Shown: positions 15,133 through 24,408, numbered from the stretch's first letter. The stretch: 64,000 nucleotides of DNA from Candidatus Heimdallarchaeota archaeon (GCA_026702845.1 JADCLS010000001.1:682001-746000); one strand, 5' to 3'. The notes: generated by a model from the letters alone, not told the origin. A program made the numbers and translations.

Positions 15133-15963
15133 ATGGCATATATTGACTGGTCTGCCTCTAATTATTATGGCTACGCATTTATTTTTTCCATAATGGCAAG
15201 TATTGCAGTGGGTTTCATTTTCTATAAGGTATGGAAGAAGAGAAGAACTCATAATGCGATGGTAAAACTTACCAATCCCTATGTGATGATGCTTTTGGCC
15301 ATGTTATCTGTACCTATTATTCTAGCGGCAGGTACTCTTGATCAATTCATTGCAGATTGGAAAGATATCAATGAACGAGGTGTATTCTTCATTGGATTAA
15401 CCAACTACTTCATCTATTGGATTTTGGGTACTAATCTCTTTCTAAAAAGTATTATTCGTCTACCTGAAGATCGTAAGAAGCAATTCAATCGTTTACAGAA
15501 ATTGATTGCGTTTGTGATTGCAATGGATGTTATTTATGCTATCCTCTCTTGGATCCTCATTAGTATTGATTTGGGTGACTACAATGTCACAAATCTTCTA
15601 GAACTTGGTTTTGCTATCTCTGCATTGATCGGTTTGTTTGTCTTCTTGTATTATTACCGATCACTGAAACAAGAGATCAATAAAAACGCATCCAAATTAA
15701 TCAAGGCAAGGATTGCCATGCTTAGCAATGCAGTTTTTACCCAAATATTATTTGTGCTGGTGATTTTTATTGGTACAACCATTCTGGCATTTGATATTAA
15801 AATAATTGAAGATGAGCTATTAGAATCTACTATGTTCCTCATTCTTAATACCATCGCCTTCGTTAGCTCAGTAGTAATCTACCAATCAATTGACATCCCT
15901 AACAGGGTAAGAGCCAGATATAACATTACTCCAAAACGATTTAATTTCGCCGTTAAAGCATAA
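15133..15963 (+). CDS. Seven-TM-like membrane protein of the GTPase operon
   Basis: About seven TM segments: one near residues 10-30, then a basic loop (YKVWKKRRTHN), with the others ending before a basic tail (IPNRVRARYNITPKRF). It is a paralogue by eye of the 11309-12106 protein, with matching late segments. ATG 15133 is 2 bases after the stop of the previous gene, so co-translation with the GTPase operon is likely. No transporter or enzyme motif is seen. It may recruit the GTPase or its partner to the membrane; this is inference from gene order. Confidence 0.65.
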   Translation: MAYIDWSASNYYGYAFIFSIMASIAVGFIFYKVWKKRRTHNAMVKLTNPYVMMLLAMLSVPIILAAGTLDQFIADWKDINERGVFFIGLTNYFIYWILGTNLFLKSIIRLPEDRKKQFNRLQKLIAFVIAMDVIYAILSWILISIDLGDYNVTNLLELGFAISALIGLFVFLYYYRSLKQEINKNASKLIKARIAMLSNAVFTQILFVLVIFIGTTILAFDIKIIEDELLESTMFLILNTIAFVSSVVIYQSIDIPNRVRARYNITPKRFNFAVKA

Positions 15964-16058
15964 ATAATATAAACTCATATCAAAATTATATATTAAAATA
16001 TCAAAATTCATAAAATTTATGGAGTAATAAAGTAATCTAAGACATTTGATTCAGAGTA

Positions 16059-16601
16059 CTATGCACCTATTAGTGCAAATAATGCAGCAAATAAGCCAAT
16101 AAATGCAAATAGAATGATTACAACAATCAAGATATACGATAAAATCAAGGCAATGAATACAATAAACATTCCCTTACCAGAATAAGCTGAAATACCAAAG
16201 AGTAAGGCGATGAATCCAATAAACCCAATAAACCCAATTCCAACTATACTTAGGATGGATCCTAATATGGTCCATATAGCAGTTGCACCCATGATCCTAA
16301 TTACTGCCATAGTACTGGAGGTTCCTCCGAATATTTTTAGTACTATACTAAAAACCCAAGCAAGGACAAATGTAGTCAAGAGTCCAATAATGAATCCATT
16401 GATCAGACCTGCTAGACCTTCTAATGCTTCCATTCCGGGTACAGAAGGAGCATAACCTAATGATCCTACTATTCCACTTACTAATGCGCTGATAAAGAGC
16501 CAAACAATTGCTGGCATGGAGTAATTATCAGATTTTCCAATTTTAGCCAGTGTCTTCTTATCAAATTTGAGACTGGCCACCATCATTTCGACATAAGTCA
16601 T
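16059..16601 (-). CDS. Yip1-like multi-pass membrane protein
   Basis: A 180-residue protein with a short polar N-terminus (MTYVEMMVASLKFDKKTLAK) and about five TM segments. The region FSIVLKIFGGTSSTMAVIRIMGATAIWTILG fits the Yip1-domain pattern (a TM, then a glycine-rich loop, then a G-A-T-x-I-W-type TM). A very hydrophobic Gly/Ile/Phe-rich C-terminal half follows. In eukaryotes Yip1 proteins bind Rab GTPases in the ER/Golgi; prokaryotic Yip1-domain proteins are mostly uncharacterised. The nearby GTPases make a GTPase-linked role attractive but unproven. It is convergent with the seven-TM gene at 15133. Confidence 0.6.
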   Translation of the reverse strand: MTYVEMMVASLKFDKKTLAKIGKSDNYSMPAIVWLFISALVSGIVGSLGYAPSVPGMEALEGLAGLINGFIIGLLTTFVLAWVFSIVLKIFGGTSSTMAVIRIMGATAIWTILGSILSIVGIGFIGFIGFIALLFGISAYSGKGMFIVFIALILSYILIVVIILFAFIGLFAALFALIGA

Positions 16602-16804
16602 GTACTATTCCTTGAGTTAATTGATAAAAGATTAACTCATATCCAAGTAATTTTTGAAGATAAAGCATTTAAAAACAGTTACTCTATCTATTATGGGTAA
16701 AATATTGAGGTGGATATTAGTTAATTACCTAATGGAGGTTAGAATTGATGAATTGAGACATTGATGAGTTCATTACGCACAACTTTATTTTCTATAATAG
16801 TAAA

Positions 16805-18445
16805 ATGTACTTAATGCCTACAGAGCGAGAGATAGATAGGTTAATTGAGCAAAACAAACTTTCAGAAGCCTTGGCCTATCTCAACAGCATAAATTCAGAT
16901 TTCAGTAAGGCAAGAAAAGTACATATTACCCGAACTCTTGGAAATTTGAATGAAGCTCTATTGGCCGCTGATACCTATTTGAAAGATATTACATCAGTTA
17001 TTCATCATGCAGAATTGTTGATAGAAAAAGCCTATTGTTACTGGGCAAAGGGTGAGTATGTCAAAGGTAATGAGATCCTATCTTTGCTAGAGCCTGAAAT
17101 AGATAGATTTGCTAGGGATAATACCTATCTATCAAATAGAGCGTTAGCAATGTACTATCATATATCTAACAATATTCTATATAATTGGGAATTACCTGCA
17201 AAAACTAGGCCTTTATTATTTAAAGCGATATATCTTTGGGAGAAAATTGATGATAAAAAATATTTAGCAATTGCTTATAATAATCTCGCGGTCGCATTAA
17301 AATACGAAAATAAACTGGATGAAGCATTAGAGTACTTATTCAAAAGTTTAGAAATTCAGAAACTAACTGGTAATATGCCAATGATTGCTCTTAATTACAC
17401 CAACATTGGTGAGATCTATGTCTACCAAGGAGATGAAATTGCAGCAGATGAAATCAGACAAAAAATGAAAGAGATTCTGATCCAATCACCAGATGATCCA
17501 TTCATCAACATATACTATCACTATATGGAGGGTTATTTCATTCTCAGCAAATCAAAACAGACATTCAAGGAATTAGTCCAAGCAGGTGAAGAATTCCAGA
17601 CAATACTCAATATGGAGTGTATCCAACCCCAATATTATTACAATTCCATGTTCTATCTCTGTTCACTATATTTAAAAGAGATGCAGCTGCTGAGAAATCC
17701 TGATTTATTGGGTAAGATAGAGAAGTTGATCAATAAGATCATCATGCATGGGGAAAAAGAAGATTTGATTCAGATCAATATAAAGGCAAATCTGCTTAAA
17801 TCACAGTTATTCTTGATGATTAATCATATTGAAGATGCAGAGAAGTTGTTACTTTCTCTCATCAGTACTGCTGATAATAAAGACGAATTCATGCTTTCCA
17901 AACTAATTAAGATAGAACTGAATAATCTCAATGCTTTCCGTTCTAAATTAAAATCAGCTGATGATGTGTACGAAAGATTCAAATATACTAACTTTGATGG
18001 GTTAATTAGAAAATTTATCTATCCATGGGACCTCAATCCTACAAATCGTGAGGAAGTACCTGTGTTACTCATCATTATGACACTAGATGGGATTGAGGTA
18101 TACTCCTATGAATTCTCGACTGAATTGATCAAACCACAACTCATTTCCAGCTTTTTATCAGCCATCATTTCTTTTGCGTCCAATATGTTTAGTGAGGATT
18201 ATGGACAAATCGAGAGAATTAATCTACTCAACCATGAGATACTCTTGAAACGTGAGGATTACCTAACCTATTGCTATATATTCAAGGGATTAAATTCGTC
18301 ATTTATAATTGATAAACTGAATAAATTCATCAACATTGTAGAATTGAGGTTTGAACATAAAGATTTCCGGAGTTATGTTGTGATGGATCATGAGGAAATC
18401 GAAGCCTTGAATGAATTTGTAGAAACGATATTTGGTAGTGTGTAG
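16805..18445 (+). CDS. TPR-repeat protein with C-terminal longin/roadblock-like domain
   Basis: Cytosolic scaffold of 546 residues. Residues ~5-400 are helical repeats of TPR type; the clearest unit is LAIAYNNLAVALKYENKLDEALEYLFKSLEIQK, split here as LAIAYNNLAVALKYENK and LDEALEYLFKSLEIQK, followed by IALNYTNIGEIYVYQGD. Residues ~415-520 change to an alpha/beta domain: a hydrophobic strand (VPVLLIIMTLDGIEVYSYEF), a helix of about 20 residues ending SFASNMF, strands around LLNHEILLKREDYLTYCYIF, then a long helix. The same pattern occurs in the 55884 protein and the cytosolic tail of the giant surface protein. It is interpreted as a longin/roadblock-like module, which in eukaryotes regulates small GTPases. 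Convergent TetR gene downstream. Confidence 0.7.
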   Translation: MYLMPTEREIDRLIEQNKLSEALAYLNSINSDFSKARKVHITRTLGNLNEALLAADTYLKDITSVIHHAELLIEKAYCYWAKGEYVKGNEILSLLEPEIDRFARDNTYLSNRALAMYYHISNNILYNWELPAKTRPLLFKAIYLWEKIDDKKYLAIAYNNLAVALKYENKLDEALEYLFKSLEIQKLTGNMPMIALNYTNIGEIYVYQGDEIAADEIRQKMKEILIQSPDDPFINIYYHYMEGYFILSKSKQTFKELVQAGEEFQTILNMECIQPQYYYNSMFYLCSLYLKEMQLLRNPDLLGKIEKLINKIIMHGEKEDLIQINIKANLLKSQLFLMINHIEDAEKLLLSLISTADNKDEFMLSKLIKIELNNLNAFRSKLKSADDVYERFKYTNFDGLIRKFIYPWDLNPTNREEVPVLLIIMTLDGIEVYSYEFSTELIKPQLISSFLSAIISFASNMFSEDYGQIERINLLNHEILLKREDYLTYCYIFKGLNSSFIIDKLNKFINIVELRFEHKDFRSYVVMDHEEIEALNEFVETIFGSV

Positions 18446-18615
18446 AATAAAGAATGTGAGAAATCAAAAAATAGTTAATGATAAACCATTAAATATCTTT
18501 TGCAATAGTGATTTTTTACGTAAAGGCATAATTGTTTCTAATTTCACAATAGGGTATGAAGATATACTGAGGATGCTCGGGGTATACATCAAGACTCAGC
18601 AGCAATTTATCCTAA

Positions 18616-19203
18616 TTATGTGATAGCACTTTGAATAATAGAGCCAATAATATCTGACCATACTTTTCTTGCTTTGTCCATCTCTAAGCCGTACTGTAAC
18701 ATTGAGTATAATCCAGATCGTATAGCGGATATTTTTATTCCCAATAATTCATCTTTTTCTTTTATTTTCCCCTTTTCCGTCAATCGATTGAAGTAATTTT
18801 CTAGATCATCAAATCTCTTATTATATGCTTCTATGATCTTATTATGCAATTCTTTATTTCTTGCGGATTCATATATTATTTCATAATTTAGAGCAGAGCT
18901 TCCCTTGTAAATATTTACTAGATTGTCAAAGAAGTTCTCAGATGCTATATCCATTAAATTATCCTCATCAATTAGGGCTAGTAATCCTTCCTGTCTATTA
19001 ATTATGAGAAATTCAACAGCTTGAAGAAATATTTCCTCTTTGCTATTGAAATATGTGTACAAAGTGGCTTTACTCACCTGGACGGCTTTTGCAATATCTG
19101 TCATCTTAGTTCTATGATATCCTAATTCAGAAAATACCTTTATAGCTTCCTTGACAATTTTTTCTTTTACTAATTGCTTGTAACCTGGTAATACTTTAGG
19201 CAT
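18616..19203 (-). CDS. TetR-family transcriptional regulator
   Basis: Residues ~8-60 are a TetR helix-turn-helix: KIVKEAIKVFSELGYHRTKM, then TDIAKAVQVSKATLYTYFNS, then KEEIFLQAVEF. The C-terminal ~130 residues are the all-helical ligand/dimer domain, too variable to predict a ligand. ATG 19203 is preferred over an upstream in-frame GTG (19209). It is divergent from the PEP-synthase-like gene, with inverted repeats between the two starts, so it probably represses itself and that enzyme. Confidence 0.9.
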   Translation of the reverse strand: MPKVLPGYKQLVKEKIVKEAIKVFSELGYHRTKMTDIAKAVQVSKATLYTYFNSKEEIFLQAVEFLIINRQEGLLALIDEDNLMDIASENFFDNLVNIYKGSSALNYEIIYESARNKELHNKIIEAYNKRFDDLENYFNRLTEKGKIKEKDELLGIKISAIRSGLYSMLQYGLEMDKARKVWSDIIGSIIQSAIT

Positions 19204-19227
19204 AAACACACCAATATATAAATTTCA

Positions 19228-19256
19228 ATAAAACTGACTTTTAAGTACAGTTTTAT
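19228..19256. promoter_or_regulatory. Inverted repeat ATAAAACTG...CAGTTTTAT, candidate TetR operator
   Basis: Nine-base perfect arms (19228-19236 and 19248-19256) with an 11-base spacer that is itself nearly palindromic (ACTTTTAAGT). It sits 25 bases upstream of the TetR start and about 65 upstream of the divergent enzyme. TetR proteins commonly bind such symmetric sites in divergent gaps. Confidence 0.5.
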
Positions 19257-19264
19257 ATATCACT

Positions 19265-19293
19265 AAGTATACTTTTTTATACTTAAAGGTATA
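19265..19293. promoter_or_regulatory. Second palindrome cluster and TATA-like box of the PEP-synthase-like gene
   Basis: Contains the perfect palindrome AAGTATACTT (19265-19274) and, just after it, TATAC-TTAAAG-GTATA (19278-19293). A TTTTTTATACTTAAAG stretch in this interval could be the TATA box of the gene starting at 19321. The two related motifs may be further operator copies. Confidence 0.35.
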
Positions 19294-19320
19294 GTTTGAT
19301 AATTGTTCGGAGGTAAGATT

Positions 19321-21666
19321 ATGAGTTCAGAAAGGGTACAAATGTTCAAAGAAGTGACAGCTGAGAATTACTCAAGATGTGGAGGAAAAGGTTTGGTACT
19401 AATAAAATTGTATAAAAAGAAATATTCTGTTCCAAATGGTTTTATAATATTTCCAGAAGCATTTGTGAATGAAAAGTTAACCCAAGGGAGCCAAAATGAG
19501 ATTCTTAAGTATCTTACAAAAATCCGAGAAAAAAGAGGGAATGAGACAAAGTTTGCAATTCGCTCATCAGGGTTCTTAGAAGATTCTTCTGATCTATCCT
19601 TTGCAGGGGAATTTGATACAATACTCGAACTTTCAGATGATGAAGACATTTTCAAATCAATTAATATTGTTTATACTTCTAGAAATAATGAACGGGTAAG
19701 AGCATATAGTAAAGAACATGGAATCGAAGGAGAACATAATTTATCAGTTATCGTTCAAGAAATGATTGATGCAGATTATTCAGGTGTGATATTTACCGCA
19801 GATCCTGTATCCGGAGATATTCGGAAGATTATGGGAAATTATGTTGAAGGAATTGGTGATGTTCTAGTATCAGGGAATAAAACCCCGAAACTTTTTGAAA
19901 TAAATAAGGTAACAGGAGATCATTCTCTTGAAGAGTTAAAAAAGTATACAAAACAGATCCTGAACTTATCAAATTCTCTTGAAAATGAATTTAATTGCCC
20001 TCAGGATATCGAATGGGCTATTAAAGATAACAAATTCTACATATTACAGTCAAGACCAATAACGACCTTAGAGATATATAATGCTAAAACAGGTGAATAT
20101 AACTCCTCAAATTATGGAAATTTTCTTTGGGCAAATTCGAATGCATCAGAAGCTCTTCCTGAGGTTGTTACTCCCAGTACTTGGAGTATCTGGTCCATCT
20201 TTCACAATGAGATCTCACCTTTCACCTTTAAACGGATGAGTATAGCTGGAAACATAGGTGGTAGATGTTATTTCAACTTCTCATTACTATACTCCTTATA
20301 TCTCCTGGGAGAATCTGAAAAGGAAGCTAGATTTAAAGCCGAGGAATTTCTTGGAAAGATTCCTGAGGGTTTTGAAATCCCAAAAGTGAATTTGAAGAAG
20401 TTTGATCTCGTCAGAATGCTACCTAGGATTATTTGGTATGCTATGAACCTTAAAAAATACAAGAAATTGATCCCACAATACCTTGAAGAAAATGTTGATG
20501 TGGTTAATAATCTCAGATCTGATATCTCTGCAGCAGAATCAGTGTCTGAATTGACAGATATATGGAATCAGAAATTATTTGATCATATGATCCTATCATT
20601 TTGGATGATCAAAACTGGTTCTAAGAAATTTTTTGACGAGATTATTGGTCTGAAAAAGGAATTGAAGGATTGTGATGATGAACTAACGAATGCTTTGCTC
20701 TCTAATCTTAGTGGCAGCAATAATTCATTGAGCAGTCTAGGTCCATTAGAGGGCCTTGAAAAAGTAACTCAGGGATCTATGAGCAAAGATGAATATATTT
20801 CGAAGTATGGTCATCGATCCTACAATGAGGCAGAATTGTATCAAGATATAGAAATTAATTTGGATGATTTGATCGATTCTTTCTCTTCTGAACAGAGTGT
20901 ATTACAATTATTAGAAAATCAGAAATCAACTTATCATAAATCAATTCGTACTCTAGAAACTCTGTATCCTGATAAATACAAGAAAATCATGACTAGGATA
21001 GAAAATCTTTCTCAAGAAGCACATATTAGGGAAAGTACCAGATCAGAATCAATTAGGTCATTCACAGTAGTACGTGAATTTTTCAATCAAGCAGGTAAAT
21101 TAACGAATCTTGGAGATAATGTATTTTTCTTGTCATTAGATGAATTATTAGATGTACTCAATGGGAACACAACACCATTAGAGTACATGGCCACGAGAAA
21201 AGAAACGTATATAAGATACAAAACCCTTCCTACTTATCCTGCATTGATTCTGGGTAGATTTGATCCCTTTGTCTGGAGTAAGGATGATAAGGGAAGAACT
21301 GATGTTTTTGGGTTCTATGAGAACGATCCAGGAGAGAGTGAAATGATTTCCGGCTTTCCAGGAGCTTCTGGCATTATTGAAGGCAATGTAAGAAGAATTG
21401 ATCATCCTAGAGAGGCAAATCAATTAGTTCAAGGTGAAATACTTGTAACAGTTAATACTAACATTGGGTGGACATTGATATTTCCAAGATGTGCCGCAAT
21501 CGTTACAGATATTGGTGCACCGTTATCTCATGCAGCTATTGTCGCAAGGGAGTTAGGAATCCCGGCAGTTGTTGGTTGTGGAAATGCCACTATGAGATTA
21601 AAAACAGGAGATATAATTAGAGTAAATGGATCAGCTGGTACAATCACTATTTTGGTGAAAAAATGA
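19321..21666 (+). CDS. PEP-synthase/PPDK-family enzyme, rifampin-phosphotransferase-like architecture
   Basis: Predicted ATP-dependent dikinase-type phosphotransferase. Residues ~1-300 are the PPDK ATP-grasp part: FAIRSSGFLEDSSDLSFAGE, SGVIFTADPVSGD and ILQSRPITTLE. Residues ~320-690 are a helical middle region. Residues ~690-781 are the swivelling phosphohistidine domain, with His737 in GAPLSHAAIVARELGIPAVVG. The C-terminal PEP-binding TIM barrel of true PEP synthase is missing, so the order ATP-grasp, middle, His domain matches rifampin phosphotransferases and related enzymes. The substrate is unknown. CGGAGG precedes ATG 19321, which is preferred over TTG 19303. Probably controlled by the divergent TetR regulator. 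Confidence 0.88.
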   Translation: MSSERVQMFKEVTAENYSRCGGKGLVLIKLYKKKYSVPNGFIIFPEAFVNEKLTQGSQNEILKYLTKIREKRGNETKFAIRSSGFLEDSSDLSFAGEFDTILELSDDEDIFKSINIVYTSRNNERVRAYSKEHGIEGEHNLSVIVQEMIDADYSGVIFTADPVSGDIRKIMGNYVEGIGDVLVSGNKTPKLFEINKVTGDHSLEELKKYTKQILNLSNSLENEFNCPQDIEWAIKDNKFYILQSRPITTLEIYNAKTGEYNSSNYGNFLWANSNASEALPEVVTPSTWSIWSIFHNEISPFTFKRMSIAGNIGGRCYFNFSLLYSLYLLGESEKEARFKAEEFLGKIPEGFEIPKVNLKKFDLVRMLPRIIWYAMNLKKYKKLIPQYLEENVDVVNNLRSDISAAESVSELTDIWNQKLFDHMILSFWMIKTGSKKFFDEIIGLKKELKDCDDELTNALLSNLSGSNNSLSSLGPLEGLEKVTQGSMSKDEYISKYGHRSYNEAELYQDIEINLDDLIDSFSSEQSVLQLLENQKSTYHKSIRTLETLYPDKYKKIMTRIENLSQEAHIRESTRSESIRSFTVVREFFNQAGKLTNLGDNVFFLSLDELLDVLNGNTTPLEYMATRKETYIRYKTLPTYPALILGRFDPFVWSKDDKGRTDVFGFYENDPGESEMISGFPGASGIIEGNVRRIDHPREANQLVQGEILVTVNTNIGWTLIFPRCAAIVTDIGAPLSHAAIVARELGIPAVVGCGNATMRLKTGDIIRVNGSAGTITILVKK

Positions 21667-21793
21667 TTGACACACTGATGCCAATAATTATTTTGGATAG
21701 ATGTGTGTTAAACACTCATTTGCTAAATTACTTATAAATAGGTTTTAATTTCTCAATTATTACTGAGGAAACTCACCTCTTCAAGGTGTATGG

Positions 21794-24163
21794 ATGAGAA
21801 CAACAGAGATCAAACGTAAGGGTGAATTAATTACAGTACAGATGCCAGATAATACACGTAACGAATTTTACCAATTAAATTATGAGGCCTGTATTCGGTG
21901 TGGAAAATGTGTCAAGGCAGTTGAGGATATACAAGTATGTAATGTGATGACCATCGATAGGCAGGGTGACATCCCCTATCCAATTCCTACAAAGGGAGAG
22001 ACCTTCGAGGATGCAGGATGTGTGGCTTGTGGTACCTGTGTCAATGTCTGTCCTGTGGATGCTTTGATACCAAACAGCAAAGAACCATATTTAGGAAAGG
22101 AATTTGAGGAGAAAAGGGTGAAGACTATCTGTGCCTATTGTGGAGTTGGCTGCAATCTGGAGATGGTTGTCAACAAGGATGAGAACAGGATCATGTACAT
22201 CGACACCAAAGGAACAAGGAAAAATCCTGTTAATCAGGATCATACTTGCGTAAAAGGAAAATTTGGCTTTGATTACGTGCACTCTCCTGATCGTCTCAAT
22301 ACCCCACTCATTCGAGATGAAGAGGGACATCTTGTTGAGGCAACCTGGGAGGAAGCATTTGATGCTGTAGAGAAGGGATTGAGAGGTGTCTATGAAAAAT
22401 ATGGTAGCGATACCATGGCCTTCCTAACCTCTGCTAAGTGCACCAACGAGGAGAATTATTTAATTCAAAAATTTACCCGTGCTGTCTTCAAAACTAATAA
22501 TATTGATCATTGTGCCCGTCTGTGTCACGCATCAACTGTCACTGGACTCATCAAAACCATGGGTTCTGGTGCTAACACCCAGACTATCAAGGATCTAACC
22601 GAGGATGCCGAGGTGATTTTTATTATAGGTTCCAATACCTCTGCCTCTCATCCGGTAATCGCAGGTAAGATAAGACAATCTGTCAAGAAGGGCACCACAA
22701 AGCTGATTGTGGCAGATCCTCGTACAATAGGTATGTCAGAACATGCGGAGATAAAAATCAGACATCTACCAGGATCGGATCTTGCTCTACTCAATGCCAT
22801 GATCAAGGTTATAGTCGAGGAGGAGCTTGTGGATTACAAATTCATCAATGAACGAACAGAGGGTTTCTATGAGCTACGAGATTGGATCAAGACACAGGAT
22901 TTCGATTTGATGGTGAAACTAACCGGAGAGGATCCTGAGAAAATCAGAGCTGCTGCACGGTTGTTTGCCAATGCCAAGACTGCTGCCATCGTCTATGCTA
23001 TGGGAATCACACAACATTTCACAGGAACATATAATGTAACTGCTCTTGCCAGTCTTGTCATGATGACAGGAAACGTTGGCAAACCAGGTGTGGGAATGAA
23101 TCCACTACGAGGACAGAATAATGTTCAGGGGGCCTGTGATATGGGCGGATTGCCAAATGTGTATCCTGGCTACCAGAATGTCAATGTTCCTGAACACAAA
23201 GCAAAATTTGAGAAATTCTGGGGTGTAGAGGGTCTTCCATTGAAAGTTGGGAGAACAGTCACCGAAATCACCCAAGGTGCTGCTGGTCATGAGATCGAGG
23301 CATTGTATGTTATTGGTGAAAATCCGGCCCTATCTGATCCAAACATGGCCAAAGCTTTGGACGCTCTGAATAACCTGGACTTTCTTGTAGTGCAGGATAT
23401 TTTCATGACAGAGACGGCAAAGTATGCGCATGTGGTGTTACCAGCAACCAGCTGGGCGGAGAAATGTGGAACTTTTGTAAACACTGAAAGACGAGTACAA
23501 AGAGTACGTCAAGCAATAGAACCAGAGGGTGATCGCAAAGCTGATTGGGAGATCATCAACGAGCTCCTCATCCGCTTTGGTTTTCCCAAACGTTATGAAT
23601 CACCAGCAGAGATCATGGATGAGATCAGAGAATGTACACCTATCTATGGTGGCATAACTTATGAGCGCATAGATGAGGTGGGTCTTCAGTGGCCCTGCCC
23701 CACCATTGATCATCCTGGTACTCCAATTCTGCATGTTGGAGAATTCACCAAAGGTAAAGGTACATTTGTCTACTCTGAGTATTTACCTCCAGGTGAATCC
23801 CCAGGTGGGGAATATCCATTTATCCTAACAACTGGCCGTAGTCTGTATCATTTCCATACTGGAACCATGTCCCGTCGTTCCAAGGGGTTGGATGAGCGTA
23901 GGCCAATTGAGCGAACTCAGATCAATCCAGTGGACGCTGAGCCTCTGGGAATCAAGGATGGTGACCGATTACGTATTTCATCTCGACGAGGAAGTCTAGA
24001 AACAGTCGCCAGGGTGACAGATAAAATAGTTCCGGGTGTTATCTTCATGACGTTCCACTTCAGGGAGAGTGCAGCTAATCTACTTACCAGTGAAGTTCTC
24101 GATCCATTTGCCAAGATACCTGAATTGAAAGTTGCAGCGGTTAAGGTAGAGAAAATTCATTAA
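21794..24163 (+). CDS. fdhA: Formate dehydrogenase alpha subunit, Mo/W-bis-PGD type (Cys form)
   Basis: Predicted to interconvert formate and CO2 at a Mo- or W-bispyranopterin site. N-terminal ferredoxin-like clusters: C33/C36/C39/C49 and C76/C79/C82 with C86 (CVACGTCVNVCPVDAL). The catalytic-subunit [4Fe-4S] follows: C113-x2-C116-x3-C120 ... C152. The active site is DHCARLCHAS, with Cys244 at the selenocysteine position of E. coli FdhF and His245 next to it. Other conserved blocks are GMGITQHFTGTYN, GKPGVGMNPLRGQNNVQGAC and the C-terminal molydopterin-binding domain. 789 residues is full length. No electron-transfer partner gene is adjacent. GC content appears higher than in neighbours, suggesting high expression. 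Confidence 0.93.
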   Translation: MRTTEIKRKGELITVQMPDNTRNEFYQLNYEACIRCGKCVKAVEDIQVCNVMTIDRQGDIPYPIPTKGETFEDAGCVACGTCVNVCPVDALIPNSKEPYLGKEFEEKRVKTICAYCGVGCNLEMVVNKDENRIMYIDTKGTRKNPVNQDHTCVKGKFGFDYVHSPDRLNTPLIRDEEGHLVEATWEEAFDAVEKGLRGVYEKYGSDTMAFLTSAKCTNEENYLIQKFTRAVFKTNNIDHCARLCHASTVTGLIKTMGSGANTQTIKDLTEDAEVIFIIGSNTSASHPVIAGKIRQSVKKGTTKLIVADPRTIGMSEHAEIKIRHLPGSDLALLNAMIKVIVEEELVDYKFINERTEGFYELRDWIKTQDFDLMVKLTGEDPEKIRAAARLFANAKTAAIVYAMGITQHFTGTYNVTALASLVMMTGNVGKPGVGMNPLRGQNNVQGACDMGGLPNVYPGYQNVNVPEHKAKFEKFWGVEGLPLKVGRTVTEITQGAAGHEIEALYVIGENPALSDPNMAKALDALNNLDFLVVQDIFMTETAKYAHVVLPATSWAEKCGTFVNTERRVQRVRQAIEPEGDRKADWEIINELLIRFGFPKRYESPAEIMDEIRECTPIYGGITYERIDEVGLQWPCPTIDHPGTPILHVGEFTKGKGTFVYSEYLPPGESPGGEYPFILTTGRSLYHFHTGTMSRRSKGLDERRPIERTQINPVDAEPLGIKDGDRLRISSRRGSLETVARVTDKIVPGVIFMTFHFRESAANLLTSEVLDPFAKIPELKVAAVKVEKIH

Positions 24164-24253
24164 ACATTCAAAAATAATACAAACTAATACTTGCTTTTGT
24201 CAATTCAATAGATTCTTGAAATTAAAATTTCTCACTGTATAACAATTATAATA

Positions 24254-24270
24254 TCGGTGGAGACAACCGA
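24254..24270 (+). other. Short hairpin downstream of the formate dehydrogenase gene
   Basis: TCGGT (24254-24258) and ACCGA (24266-24270) can pair around a 7-base loop, followed about 10 bases later by an A-rich run. It lies about 90 bases after the fdhA stop in a 245-base gap without a gene. It may be an RNA 3'-end element; the stem is short and the case weak. Confidence 0.2.
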
Positions 24271-24408
24271 AAGGATCGAAAAAAAATTATTTATATCGGT
24301 GTTAACGCCAAGATGAAGGTATCTGAGATGAGTATTTTATTGATTAATGTTTTTCATTAATAAATGAATGCAAAAATTTGAATAATGCCTAACAATTATA
24401 TTTGATTA

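Noticed and set aside
18432..18623. 63-codon open frame after the TPR protein
   Set aside because: It overlaps the TPR gene end and the TetR gene end, has no family likeness and no ribosome-binding site.
21794..24163. Selenocysteine in formate dehydrogenase
   Set aside because: The active-site codon is a normal Cys codon, with no in-frame TGA in the gene.
24300..24335. C/D-box RNA-like pattern (GATGAAGG...CTGAGATGAG)
   Set aside because: The C box is imperfect and no terminal stem or second D box could be placed. Not enough to call an RNA.
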